Shown: positions 1-10,215, counted from the first letter of the stretch. The stretch: DNA of 64,000 nucleotides from Bacillus cereus (GCF_025917685.1 NZ_CP089518.1:2791001-2855000); one strand, 5' to 3'. A program made the numbers and translations. Notes: generated by a model from the sequence alone, not told the origin.

Positions 1-1956
1 TTCAGTCGTCTTCACCTTCGTTTTATTTTTATCACGATGGTTATAGTTGTACTTAGAACGATCTACTGGAGTGAAGCCTTCTGGTGTGTAGAATCGTAAT
101 AAGTCGCCGTTAACAACTTGGTCAGAGTATTTTAGTGATTTTTGAACCATTTGTTCATTTTGTTTTATTTCGTCTGTAAATTCTACTGGATTTCCAGTCG
201 CTGTATCATAGTATTTGCCGTTCAGTGCAGTAACTGTTGGGCTTACGTAGTTACCGTTACGGAACGGAACGACTTGTTTATGATCTGGCGATAATAAATC
301 TGATCCGAATTGGACATAATTCTTTGTATCTGTACCTAGTAAGTGTAATAACGTTGGAAGAACGTCAATTTCTCCGCCGTATTGATGTTGTACGCCGCCT
401 TTCATTCCTGGTACGCGAATGATTAAAGGTACACGTTGTAACTGTGCATTTTCAAATGAGTTCATTTCTTTACCCATTATTTGAGACATTGCTGCACTAT
501 GATTATCTGAAATACCGTAATGGTCACCGTACATAACAATAATTGAGTTATCGTATAAACCAGATTGTTTCAAGTAATCCATGAATCCTTTCACAGACTC
601 ATCTAAATAGCGTGCTGTTTGGAAGTACGTATCTACTGATGAATCACCAGTTTTAGCTGGTTCAATCGTTGCTTCCGCTTTATCAATAGGATAAGGGAAA
701 TGGTTCGATAACGTAATGAACTTCGTATAGAACGGTTGTTTCAACGTTTGTAATAACGGAATCGATTCGTTAAAGAACGGTTTATCTTTTAAGCCATAGT
801 TTACTACATCTTTTTCGTTCATATCATAGTATGACGCATCAAAGAATTTATTAAAACCAAATGATTTATAAATTTCATCACGGTTCCAGAACGTCTTGTA
901 GTTACCGTGGAACACTGCTGATGTATACCCTTGTTGACCTAAAATAGCTGGTGCTGATTGATACGTGTTATTAGCTTTATTTGTAAAAACAGATCCTTGC
1001 GGTAATCCAAACATTGAGTTCTCTAACATGAACTCAGCATCAGATGTTTTACCTTGTCCTGTTTGATGGAAGAAGTTATCAAAGTATAACGTATTCGCAT
1101 CTTTTGTAAATGAGTTTAAGAACGGTGTAACTTCTTGACCATTTAATTTGTAGTTTAGTAAAAAGTTTTGGAATGACTCTAAATGAATATAAATTACGTT
1201 CATTCCTTTTCCTTTACCAAAATACTCAGGATTTGGACTTGCATACGTTGATGAAAGATAGTTTCTAACTTCTGTCATATTATCTCCATCAGCTAATGCT
1301 CGTTCGGTTGATGCTTTCGCACTTTGAATACCGTCATAAATCGTAAAGTTATACGCACCTAAATATTTCACGATATAATTGCGGTCAAATGTTCTTGTTA
1401 ACAATTCAGGGCGGTCAGATTCTGCAAGACCTAAATTAACGCTAAAGAATAAAATACCTGCTACGAATACTAAAGATAATTTATGCTTTGCAACACGGAT
1501 TGGTTTAGGATTTACAAATTTCGTTGCGACTAAAACAATTAGAATGATCGTATCTAAGAAATATAGTGGATCATATAAGTGTAGCAATGCAAAAATACTA
1601 CCACCTAAATCTCCAAAGTTATTCGTTTGTGTTAATGTCGGGAACGTAATAAAGTCGCTGAAAAAGCGATAATATACTACGTTTGCGTATAAAAGTATAG
1701 ACATTAACAAATTAATAACAATTAACCAAATGTAAGCTCGTTTCCCTTTTGCAAATAATGCTAGACCTAAAAATAGAACTGCTGAGCTTAACGGGTTGAA
1801 AAACAGTAAGAATTTTTGAATTGTGTTCGATATCCCCAAATTAAATTCTGTCACATATGCTGCATATGTTTTTAACCAAAGTAAAATAACGGCAAATACG
1901 AAAAATCCAAAATGATTACTTAATACTCGTTTACTCTTTAATAAAAATTGTTGCAT
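1..1956 (-). CDS. ltaS: Lipoteichoic acid synthase LtaS family (3'-truncated by window edge)
   Basis: Membrane-anchored polymerase that builds the glycerol-phosphate chain of lipoteichoic acid from phosphatidylglycerol. The frame starts at ATG 1956 behind an AGAGG-type site and stays open to base 1, giving 652 visible codons, so only a few C-terminal residues are missing. About five hydrophobic segments fill residues 1-170, followed by an extracellular sulfatase-fold domain. Glu260 (in HLES) and Thr304 (in GQGKTSD) match the Mn-binding Glu255 and nucleophile Thr300 known for S. aureus LtaS; a YGDHYG motif lies further on. B. cereus-group genomes carry several paralogues (LtaS, YfnI, YqgS, YvgJ types), and I cannot say which one this is. 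It appears monocistronic. Confidence 0.93.
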   Translation of the reverse strand, partial: MQQFLLKSKRVLSNHFGFFVFAVILLWLKTYAAYVTEFNLGISNTIQKFLLFFNPLSSAVLFLGLALFAKGKRAYIWLIVINLLMSILLYANVVYYRFFSDFITFPTLTQTNNFGDLGGSIFALLHLYDPLYFLDTIILIVLVATKFVNPKPIRVAKHKLSLVFVAGILFFSVNLGLAESDRPELLTRTFDRNYIVKYLGAYNFTIYDGIQSAKASTERALADGDNMTEVRNYLSSTYASPNPEYFGKGKGMNVIYIHLESFQNFLLNYKLNGQEVTPFLNSFTKDANTLYFDNFFHQTGQGKTSDAEFMLENSMFGLPQGSVFTNKANNTYQSAPAILGQQGYTSAVFHGNYKTFWNRDEIYKSFGFNKFFDASYYDMNEKDVVNYGLKDKPFFNESIPLLQTLKQPFYTKFITLSNHFPYPIDKAEATIEPAKTGDSSVDTYFQTARYLDESVKGFMDYLKQSGLYDNSIIVMYGDHYGISDNHSAAMSQIMGKEMNSFENAQLQRVPLIIRVPGMKGGVQHQYGGEIDVLPTLLHLLGTDTKNYVQFGSDLLSPDHKQVVPFRNGNYVSPTVTALNGKYYDTATGNPVEFTDEIKQNEQMVQKSLKYSDQVVNGDLLRFYTPEGFTPVDRSKYNYNHRDKNKTKVKTTE

Positions 1957-2462
1957 CTCTCCACCTCTTTTGATCATCCAAGGCTTATTTTGTATAAGTC
2001 TGTCTCTCTATTCAATTTTTCTTCTTCAAATAGATTTTATTTGTTTAACTATATGAAGAATATTAGTAATTATAATTTGTAACTTTTATTTATTCAACTA
2101 TTTCTTTCTAAACATTTTGACCTTGGTTTCTATTTAACAAAATAATTTTGTAACATTTCCTGTTTTCTCCCAAGGCTCATCCACTAATTATGACTCCACA
2201 AACTATAACCCTTTATTTCCTCATTTGCAAACTAATCTATCTCCAATTTTGGTACATATTTCACATAAGAAAAAGTGTAGTTTGACCTTATTACTCAAAC
2301 TACACTTCTCCTGTTACAATTAACTCCTTCAATCCTATAAACATTAAATTTCATCTATGTATCAAAAATCTATGCAAACATAACATTACAACTTCTTACC
2401 ACCGTTAATGTTATATTTGAATAATTATTCATTTAGCACCTTGGTCTTCACCTCTTTTCAAC
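1957..2462. other. Intergenic region, no gene seen
   Basis: About 500 bases of AT-rich DNA upstream of the LTA synthase gene. It should hold that gene's minus-strand promoter, but no -35/-10 pair stands out. The only clear structure is the hairpin at 2273-2307. No open frame with a ribosome site was found. Confidence 0.5.
2269..2307 (-). terminator. Orphan terminator-like hairpin
   Basis: A perfect 13-bp inverted repeat (AAGTGTAGTTTGA at 2273-2285 and its complement at 2295-2307) with a 9-base loop. Read on the minus strand it is followed by TTTTTC, as in an intrinsic terminator. The ABC-F gene upstream already has its own terminator at 2463-2497, so this hairpin either backs that up or ends an unannotated short transcript between 2308 and 2462. 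Confidence 0.55.
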
Positions 2463-2497
2463 AAAACCCTCGCTCTCATAAAGAAAGCGAGGGTTTT
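2463..2497 (-). terminator. Rho-independent terminator of the ABC-F gene
   Basis: A perfect 12-bp stem, AAAACCCTCGCT against AGCGAGGGTTTT, with an 11-base loop starts 10 bases after the ABC-F stop codon. It is T-rich on both sides, so it may work in either direction. Confidence 0.85.
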
Positions 2498-2506
2498 CAC
2501 TATTTA

Positions 2507-4171
<1,665 letters not shown>

Positions 4172-4244
4172 TCACCGATTGTCTTAAAAACCGCAAATTA
4201 CGATTCACTTATTGTAGACTATAGCTATTATATAGTAGAAGATG

Positions 4245-4275
4245 GATGAATAGCAACGGTTGATTGCTATTCATC
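4245..4275. repeat. Perfect 12-bp inverted repeat between divergent genes
   Basis: GATGAATAGCAA at 4245-4256 pairs with TTGCTATTCATC at 4264-4275 around a 7-base loop, between the start of the ABC-F gene and that of the lipoprotein gene. On the plus strand it is followed by TCTTTTC, a weak T-run. It could be an operator, or a 5'-leader hairpin of the lipoprotein mRNA. Confidence 0.5.
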
Positions 4276-4355
4276 TCTTTTCATCCATGAATAAAATTCT
4301 TATTTTTAACGAAATAAGATTGTACAGAAATAAAATAAACTTTAAGGAGGTTTTT

Positions 4356-4814
4356 TTGAAGAAAACATTAATAATTGGTGCGTTATGTATATCTTTAGCT
4401 TCTTTAACTGGTTGCTGTGGTAATAACAATGCAAAAACGCCTACTGAATCAAAACAAGAAAAAAAAGAAACGAAAGTAACAGTAGATTCAATTATCTCTG
4501 AATTTAAAAGTGCTGGTCTACAAGCAGAAAATTCAACTGGACTTCCAGAAAAAGAATTTGGTAATCTTCGAAAAGAAGGAAAACGTATTATCGTACCTGC
4601 GCTCGGTGAAGATAAAGGCGGTAGATTATTCGAAATTACAAAGAAAGACGACCTAGAGAAAGTTAAGAAATATTACGATGAATTAGGAAACTCATCTCCT
4701 ATGTTTTTCTCTCATACATACGCAAAAGGTAATTTCCTTTTACAGATGAATGGCGATATGAAAGACGAGGAATTTGCAAAATATAAAGATGTGATGGACA
4801 AGTTTATTAAATAA
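4356..4814 (+). CDS. Small secreted lipoprotein of unknown function
   Basis: A 152-residue protein with a type II signal peptide: a Lys-Lys N-terminus, a hydrophobic core, then lipobox LTGC with the acylated Cys at about residue 20. I chose TTG at 4356 because a strong AAGGAGG site ends six bases before it; the upstream in-frame ATG at 4260 would add 32 residues before the signal peptide. A charged Lys/Glu-rich linker follows, then a mixed alpha/beta domain. The mature protein should sit on the outer face of the membrane. I recognise no named family. A terminator follows at 4925-4955. Confidence 0.85.
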   Translation: MKKTLIIGALCISLASLTGCCGNNNAKTPTESKQEKKETKVTVDSIISEFKSAGLQAENSTGLPEKEFGNLRKEGKRIIVPALGEDKGGRLFEITKKDDLEKVKKYYDELGNSSPMFFSHTYAKGNFLLQMNGDMKDEEFAKYKDVMDKFIK

Positions 4815-4924
4815 GAAAAAAACCCTTTTGAAATAACGGGTTCAGTTTAGGGAGAGAAAAATGCTAATAACCATTAGAAATAACACAATAATTTGTATGC
4901 ATTTCGCATTATAAATAGCAAACT

Positions 4925-4955
4925 AAAACGCTCAGAAAATATTCTGAGCGTTTTT
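4925..4955. terminator. Bidirectional rho-independent terminator
   Basis: A 12-bp stem, AAAACGCTCAGA against TCTGAGCGTTTT, with a 7-base loop and a T-run on the plus strand. The A-rich left side gives T's on the minus strand too. It closes the lipoprotein gene and could also stop minus-strand transcription from the kinase-like gene. Confidence 0.85.
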
Positions 4956-4974
4956 ATTTCCTTCTTCAACTAAA

Positions 4975-5011
4975 GCACCCGTTAGCGTAAGTACAATATT
5001 TCACAATATGT
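4975..5011. repeat. Direct repeat copy A
   Basis: Begins GCACCCGTTAGCGTAA and continues through TATTTCACAAT. It matches bases 5053-5089 at roughly four positions in five. The second copy covers the 3' end and stop codon of the neighbouring kinase-like gene, so this copy looks like a duplicated gene end or a dispersed intergenic repeat. Confidence 0.5.
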
Positions 5012-5052
5012 TACTTTAAGTATCAAAAACAGCGATGTCTTTTTAAAGAATT

Positions 5053-5089
5053 GCACCAGTTAGTGTAAAAAGCTATTTCACCATTTGTA
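5053..5089. repeat. Direct repeat copy B, overlapping a gene end
   Basis: Begins GCACCAGTTAGTGTAA and continues through TATTTCACCAT. It is the partner of copy A at 4975-5011 and includes the last codons and the stop of the minus-strand gene ending at 5073. Confidence 0.5.
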
Positions 5090-5921
5090 TTGTTAACTTA
5101 TCTTTTAACATTGACCTATATGAGTCAATTTCATATTTTGTATTATTAATTTTTTCTTTTTTCATTTTTAACATATCGAATATTTCTAACTCTAAATTCC
5201 TTCTAGCTTCAAGAACTTTTATCGCTCCTTCTACACCTGAATGGTTATGTTCTTTTCCATAGCCTTGGTTAGTGTAATAGTCGACAATTCCTGTGGACCA
5301 TTCTAGGGTTCTTTCTTTTAATACCTTCCTAAATGAAAATTCAAGATTATCTTGTTCTACATACAATAACATTGGATTTAAATTCTCTATGATTTTTGCA
5401 ACTTTCATTACATAATTTATTATTTTTTCTTTTTGTTCACCATATTTAATCATCCCAATCGTTAATGGATTTTGTATGAAACAACATTCAAAGATATAAA
5501 CCTTATTGTCTTCTAGAGCAATTTCAGCAAAGTCATTCCATTTGTCAGCAATTAATTCAACATTTTTATCGAATGGTAATTCATATATATCATTTTTAAA
5601 AATAGTGTTAAATAATTCATCCGAAAACTGGTCACCAAACTCATTTTTTATCTTTCTGTATGGTAATAAATAATTGTTTCCTTTTTTTAGAACTCTTTTA
5701 AGAAGCACTTCTTTAAAATCTCCACTGTTAGATAATAATCTATCGAATTCAAATTTATTAAAACAAGATACACCATCATAGTCGGCTGGGTGGTTCAAAT
5801 TTCCCTCTAAAAATAGTTCAACTTCAATTTTATTTTGGCTTAGAATTTCATTTATTAGCTTTGCAGTGGTTGATTTTCCAAATCCAGGTAAACCTTCTAC
5901 TATTATTAGTTTTGTGTTCAT
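5073..5921 (-). CDS. P-loop NTPase, nucleoside-kinase-like
   Basis: A 282-residue soluble protein that opens with beta-strand LIIVEGLPG and Walker A GLPGFGKST at residues 11-19. This arrangement is typical of small kinases of the thymidylate/deoxynucleoside kinase class and of zeta-toxin-like ATPases. The rest is mixed and charged, with WNDFAEIALEDNKVYIFECCFI as a likely Walker B-like strand region. I cannot name a substrate. It is flanked by the direct repeats at its 3' end and has no operon partner. The ATG at 5921 has a weak AAGGGA-type site upstream. An anonymous P-loop protein is as far as the evidence goes. Confidence 0.75.
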   Translation of the reverse strand: MNTKLIIVEGLPGFGKSTTAKLINEILSQNKIEVELFLEGNLNHPADYDGVSCFNKFEFDRLLSNSGDFKEVLLKRVLKKGNNYLLPYRKIKNEFGDQFSDELFNTIFKNDIYELPFDKNVELIADKWNDFAEIALEDNKVYIFECCFIQNPLTIGMIKYGEQKEKIINYVMKVAKIIENLNPMLLYVEQDNLEFSFRKVLKERTLEWSTGIVDYYTNQGYGKEHNHSGVEGAIKVLEARRNLELEIFDMLKMKKEKINNTKYEIDSYRSMLKDKLTIQMVK

Positions 5922-6081
5922 AGTTATAAATCCCTTCCCTCAAAGTATTTAACCAAGATTAAAAAGATCACTTACTCCACTGCAATCACCCCTTCAAACT
6001 TAAAGTAACTTAACCTTTAGTTTAAGAACATTTTTTCACAATCTCTATAATTATTTTAACATAAATTTCTATTTACCTTTT

Positions 6082-6115
6082 AAAAAAATATAGTCCACCA
6101 TTATTTGAGTGAACT
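6082..6115 (-). terminator. Rho-independent terminator after the exporter gene and small frame
   Basis: On the minus strand, AGTTCAC pairs with GTGGACT (one G-U pair) around a 10-base loop and is followed by ATATTTTTTT. The stop codon of the small open frame at 6114-6284 lies exactly at the foot of the stem, so this ends the transcript that begins with the exporter gene. Confidence 0.7.
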
Positions 6116-6284
6116 ATCTAAAGTAAATTATATTTTCTAAATCAAACACTTTTCCAGTAATCCCTAATCGTTGTGCTGGTGTTTTTACTGTTTTCTTTTT
6201 CCCTTCCTTTGTGGTAAATGACACACTTTTAAAAGGGGATTCTTTTATTTTCTTTTGCTTAATTTCTTTGTATAATCCTTCATT
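6114..6284 (-). pseudogene. Short open frame overlapping the 3' end of the exporter gene, possible gene remnant
   Basis: A 56-codon open frame overlaps the last 13 codons of the exporter in another frame and continues to TAG at 6114, exactly at the terminator. The tail reads like real protein, with KTPAQRLGITGKVFDLENII near the end, a pattern reminiscent of the C-terminal tails of DDE transposases and other integrase-like proteins. There is no ATG; the only in-frame candidate, GTG after FKS, lacks a ribosome site. It may be the surviving 3' end of a gene whose 5' part was lost when the exporter locus joined, or a small protein translated by coupling. The transposase link is a guess. Confidence 0.4.
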
Positions 6285-9200
6285 TTACTCGTTAACCCTA
6301 TTAAAGCAGGTAACAATATTGGCATCACAATGATAGCTAATAGTAATAGTGCAACGCCAACAACGGATGCTACTTGTATAAGAGTCAATACACCTGAAGG
6401 GATTAATGCAGCAAATGTACCACCTAAAATAAGTGCCGCTGATAATACAACTCCTCCTATGTGACGAGATGCATTTACAATTTTCGTTACCGAATCACCT
6501 TCTATCTCGTTATAACGCATCATTACAAAAATGCTATAATCCACTCCTAAAGCGATAATCATTATGAAACTAAAGAATGGAACATTCCAGCTTAATGCAT
6601 CTACATGTAATACATGCTTACTAATTTGTTCACTTATACCTAGTGATGCAAAGTACGCTAATATTAATGATCCAATAATAAAGATTGTGTTTAATAATGA
6701 ACGTGTAATCACGATTAATACGATCGCAATTCCAATTAACATAATTGTAGCCGTACGTAAGAAATCTTGCCCGGTTACTTCTTTTAAATCAACGTTTCTA
6801 GCTGTTGTCCCTCCAATTGCTGTTTTCGCATTATTTAATTCGGTCCCCTTTAAAGTACCATCTATCGTTTTATTGATTTCTTGAATAATTGGCATCGCTT
6901 CTTTTGAATACGGATTCACGTCTAAAATGATTGTCATTTTAGCAGTCTTTCTATCGTGTGACATATACGTATTCAAAGCTTTTTGGAAATCTTCTCCCTC
7001 TAAAACTTCTTTTGGAATATAAAACTTCTCTGAGCTTTTTGATTCATTTAGCTCGCCTAAATATTTCTGTGCGTCATTTAGGCCGTTACTTACTTTCCCA
7101 AGCCCTTCTGTACTTTTAGATAAGCCTAATTGTAATTGCCCCATCTTTTCTTGCAAATCTTTCAGCCCAGTTAATAGCTGGCCTTGCCCATCATTTATTT
7201 TTGTTAATCCGGTTTGTAACTCTGATGACTTGTTCGCAATTTGTTTTGAACCTGAAGCACCTTCATTTAATCCATTTTTAAGATCAACTGCCCCTTTTTG
7301 TAATTTAGTAACTCCATTGCTCATTTCTTTTAAGCCGTTATCGACTTTCAATAATGATTGATTCGCTTCTTTAAATGACCCCATAGCTGCTTTATGCTGC
7401 GTCGCTAATTCATTTAATTCTTTTGATAGTACACTTAATTGCTTTTGAGCCTCTTTAGCAATTCCTATCGTTTGCTGTATGTTCGGATCATTTGCTAATT
7501 CTGGTTTCGTTTGAATGAAATTGGTCATTAACATTTCAATTTGTTCATAACCTTTTTTCGCGCCATCAATCGCTTGAGAAATACTTCCGAAATATTGATC
7601 GTAAGAACTTAAACCTTTTTCTAATTGTGCATAACCAGCATGAAGCTGTGAAGTTGCATTTGATAATACACTTATATTTTCGTTTACTGAAGCTAAACCA
7701 CTCTCGATTTGCTGCGCTCCTTTGGCACCGTCGTTTATGCCATTCGATAATTGATTTAAAGCAGTTCCTAATGCTGATACACCGTTTTTCGCCTCGTTCG
7801 TTCCATCAATTAACTTTTGAACATTTGCGAGACTATTTGAATCATTACTACTCATTTTATCTTTCGCATCCGTTAATCCATTATTAATTTCTTTTATGCC
7901 ACCATTGGCATCTCCTAATCCTGTATTCAGTTCTCCGGCTTGTTTATTTATATATAATTCTTTTATCTTATCACCGGTTGGACGCGTCGGTGAATATACC
8001 TCTGAAACTCCTTTAACTTTCGAAATTTTATCAGTTAGTTCATCTAAAGTTTGTAGGGAGGTCGCCTCATCTAACTTGTTATTCGATTGAATGACTAACG
8101 TACTTGGTGAAGAAAAACCAGGAGGAAAATGATCTTCTATGACGTTAATCCCCATCTTTGATTCATACTTATTATCTACTTCAAATAAATCATTGTAATT
8201 AAGTATGTTAGAGTATTTTAATACGAAAGGAATCGATATCACGAATACGATGATTAAAGCAACAAATGGCCTTGCTACTGAGTTTTTCGCAAAGAATCCC
8301 CATAAGCGGCTATCCTCATGACCTTTAAATGTTTTAACTGGATAAAACATTCCTTTTCCTAAAAGCACCATAAAAAATGGATTTAAAGTCGTTAATACGA
8401 GTAGTAATACTAAAACACCAATTGCTACCGCTGAAGTAGATTGATATAATTTAAAACTCGCTAACGCAAGTGATGCAAAACCAATTAGTACCGCTATACC
8501 GCTATATAATACGGTTTTACCTGCCGATTTAAATGTTTCTTTCGTGGCCAAAAATGCATTTTCTTGTTTACTTAATTCTTCTTTAAATCTCGTAAATAAT
8601 AAAATGTTATAATCTGTTCCTACTCCAAACAGGACGACGACTACAAACACTTGCGTAAAGTTTGAAAATGGGAAATTAAATTGATCTACAAGATGAGCAA
8701 TAATCCCCATTGAAACTAAATACGACACACCGACTGTAAGAAGAGAAACAATCGGAACAACTGGTGAACGGAATACGAGGATTAATACTACAAGAATGAA
8801 AATGATTGAAATAACTTCAGTCTTCTTCACTCCCTCTTGAGAAGATTTAAGAAAATCACCCGCTATTAAGTCACTTCCTGTTAAGTACGTTTTTACCCCT
8901 TTCGTTTGTACTTTTTTATGAAGATTATTTGCAACTTTTGATATTTCACCATGCTTTTTATCTATTGATATTTGCGTTAAAATAGTCGTATTATCTTTAG
9001 AAACTAACTGTTTCTCCAAGTCTTTATTATCTAAATGTGAAACAACTTCCTTTATTCCTAATTGCTCTTTTTCATTTTGCAGGGCGTTGATTGTTTTTAT
9101 TATTTCCTCTTTTTGCTCAGTAGTTAAAGCAGCTTTATTTCCACTATTAAAAACGGCTATAATTTCGTATTTTTCAGTCCCGTCTTTATCCATTTCTTTT

Positions 9201-9361
9201 ATCATTTTGTCAGCAATACTACTTTGTTCTGTTTTAGGAATCGTAATGTGCCCTTTTTCTTTCACTAATTTATCCATATTAGGCATCGTTACGATCATTG
9301 TAATAGTAATAACTATCCATAATAGAAAAGATAAACTTCTCCAACTTTTTAGCTTGCTCAT
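6245..9361 (-). CDS. MmpL/YdfJ-family RND exporter
   Basis: A large proton-driven exporter of the HAE2/MmpL class, 1038 residues. One transmembrane helix near residue 15 is followed by an extracytoplasmic loop, then five clustered helices (about 175-340) with GVGTDYNILLF. A long second loop (about 400-790) is rich in Asn-Gly-Leu heptads and should form a coiled coil, and a second helix cluster near 850-1020 contains GVDYSIFVMM. The GTDY and GVDY motifs hold the aspartates expected for proton relay. ATG at 9361 is preferred over that at 9370 because GGGAG lies 9 bases before it. Four palindromes upstream and the TetR gene suggest repression relieved by the exported compound. The substrate is unknown; lipids or amphiphilic drugs are plausible for this class. 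Confidence 0.9.
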   Translation of the reverse strand: MSKLKSWRSLSFLLWIVITITMIVTMPNMDKLVKEKGHITIPKTEQSSIADKMIKEMDKDGTEKYEIIAVFNSGNKAALTTEQKEEIIKTINALQNEKEQLGIKEVVSHLDNKDLEKQLVSKDNTTILTQISIDKKHGEISKVANNLHKKVQTKGVKTYLTGSDLIAGDFLKSSQEGVKKTEVISIIFILVVLILVFRSPVVPIVSLLTVGVSYLVSMGIIAHLVDQFNFPFSNFTQVFVVVVLFGVGTDYNILLFTRFKEELSKQENAFLATKETFKSAGKTVLYSGIAVLIGFASLALASFKLYQSTSAVAIGVLVLLLVLTTLNPFFMVLLGKGMFYPVKTFKGHEDSRLWGFFAKNSVARPFVALIIVFVISIPFVLKYSNILNYNDLFEVDNKYESKMGINVIEDHFPPGFSSPSTLVIQSNNKLDEATSLQTLDELTDKISKVKGVSEVYSPTRPTGDKIKELYINKQAGELNTGLGDANGGIKEINNGLTDAKDKMSSNDSNSLANVQKLIDGTNEAKNGVSALGTALNQLSNGINDGAKGAQQIESGLASVNENISVLSNATSQLHAGYAQLEKGLSSYDQYFGSISQAIDGAKKGYEQIEMLMTNFIQTKPELANDPNIQQTIGIAKEAQKQLSVLSKELNELATQHKAAMGSFKEANQSLLKVDNGLKEMSNGVTKLQKGAVDLKNGLNEGASGSKQIANKSSELQTGLTKINDGQGQLLTGLKDLQEKMGQLQLGLSKSTEGLGKVSNGLNDAQKYLGELNESKSSEKFYIPKEVLEGEDFQKALNTYMSHDRKTAKMTIILDVNPYSKEAMPIIQEINKTIDGTLKGTELNNAKTAIGGTTARNVDLKEVTGQDFLRTATIMLIGIAIVLIVITRSLLNTIFIIGSLILAYFASLGISEQISKHVLHVDALSWNVPFFSFIMIIALGVDYSIFVMMRYNEIEGDSVTKIVNASRHIGGVVLSAALILGGTFAALIPSGVLTLIQVASVVGVALLLLAIIVMPILLPALIGLTSKMKDYTKKLSKRK

Positions 9362-9400
9362 TTGAATCATCTCCCGTTTTTAGCGTTTCACGTTAAGTGC

Positions 9401-9418
9401 GGAATGAATATTCATTCC
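9401..9418. promoter_or_regulatory. TetR operator palindrome 1
   Basis: GGAATGAATATTCATTCC, a perfect 18-bp palindrome 40 bases before the exporter start. It is one of five near-identical sites and is read as the binding site of the TetR protein encoded at 9613-10179. Confidence 0.85.
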
Positions 9419-9441
9419 TATTCTTTTAAAACTATCATTTC

Positions 9442-9459
9442 GGAATGAACGTTCATTCC
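9442..9459. promoter_or_regulatory. TetR operator palindrome 2
   Basis: GGAATGAACGTTCATTCC, a perfect palindrome differing from operator 1 only at the two central bases. Its centre is 41 bp from operator 1, close to four helical turns. Confidence 0.85.
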
Positions 9460-9504
9460 TATTATCCTATTAATTTTTTTCAATTCTATTAAACCACTAC
9501 CTAC

Positions 9505-9522
9505 GGAATGAATATTCATTCC
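9505..9522. promoter_or_regulatory. TetR operator palindrome 3
   Basis: GGAATGAATATTCATTCC, identical to operator 1. Its centre is 63 bp from operator 2, close to six helical turns, which would place the dimers on the same face of the DNA. Confidence 0.85.
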
Positions 9523-9573
9523 TTTAACTGTACAGATATATCATCTCCTGTAATCGTTTTTTATATTTGTTTA

Positions 9574-9591
9574 GGAATGAATGTTCATTCC
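9574..9591. promoter_or_regulatory. TetR operator palindrome 4
   Basis: GGAATGAATGTTCATTCC, palindromic except at the central pair. It lies 21 bases after the tetR stop codon and 69 bp (centre to centre) from operator 3. Confidence 0.82.
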
Positions 9592-9612
9592 TGTCCATAT
9601 AGAGCTATAGAA

Positions 9613-10179
9613 TCAAATGATTCTAATAGCATTCCAAGAGCTCTCTTCCAATTCTTTTACTAATTCTTTTGAGTATTCTAATTGCCCTGTTGCCATTACT
9701 TTAGTTAATTTTTCTAACGGTTGATATACAATAATAATTAAAGCAACTGGAGGCAATGGACGAAGAAAACCTTTTGCGATTCCATCTTCTATAATATTCA
9801 TAAAGAAGCCTATAAAATCGTCAAATATTTTGTTACTCTGTTCATCAAGAAAATAACTACCACAGTGAGAATTTGTAAAAAGAAAAGCATCCACATTGTT
9901 TCTCGCAAATTCAAATAAACGGTTATAAATATGACTAAACTGTTCACGAATATTTGCTTCAACAGGAAAATCAGTTTTTAGTATTTCAGATAATTGCAAC
10001 ATGCTTTTTGAAAATAATGAGTTAACGAGTGCCTCTTTATTTTCAAAATAGCGATAAATAGTACCAGCGCCGACTTTTGCTTTTTCAGCGATCATCGGAA
10101 TTGTCGTACCATCGTAACCACGCTCTGCGAAAAGTTGTATTGCAGCATCAAAAATATCCTCTTGTTTGTTTTTAGCCAT
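9613..10179 (-). CDS. TetR-family repressor of the exporter
   Basis: A 188-residue TetR regulator. Residues 1-50 form the helix-turn-helix: IFDAAIQLFAERGYDGTTI, then AEKAKVGAGTIYRYFENKEAL, the usual TetR signature. The rest is the variable helical ligand and dimer domain. ATG 10179 follows GAGGTG with normal spacing. The gene lies upstream of the exporter on the same strand, 250 bases apart, and both genes have copies of one palindrome before them. The protein therefore probably represses the exporter and itself, and releases DNA on binding a compound that the exporter removes. The ligand cannot be predicted. Confidence 0.92.
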   Translation of the reverse strand: MAKNKQEDIFDAAIQLFAERGYDGTTIPMIAEKAKVGAGTIYRYFENKEALVNSLFSKSMLQLSEILKTDFPVEANIREQFSHIYNRLFEFARNNVDAFLFTNSHCGSYFLDEQSNKIFDDFIGFFMNIIEDGIAKGFLRPLPPVALIIIVYQPLEKLTKVMATGQLEYSKELVKELEESSWNAIRII

Positions 10180-10197
10180 TTTTTCACCTCAATTTTA

Positions 10198-10215
10198 GGA
10201 ATGAAAATTCATTCC
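10198..10215. promoter_or_regulatory. TetR operator palindrome 5 (autoregulation)
   Basis: GGAATGAAAATTCATTCC lies 19-36 bases upstream of the tetR ATG. It shares both half-sites with the four operators before the exporter and would let the repressor control its own gene. Confidence 0.82.
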
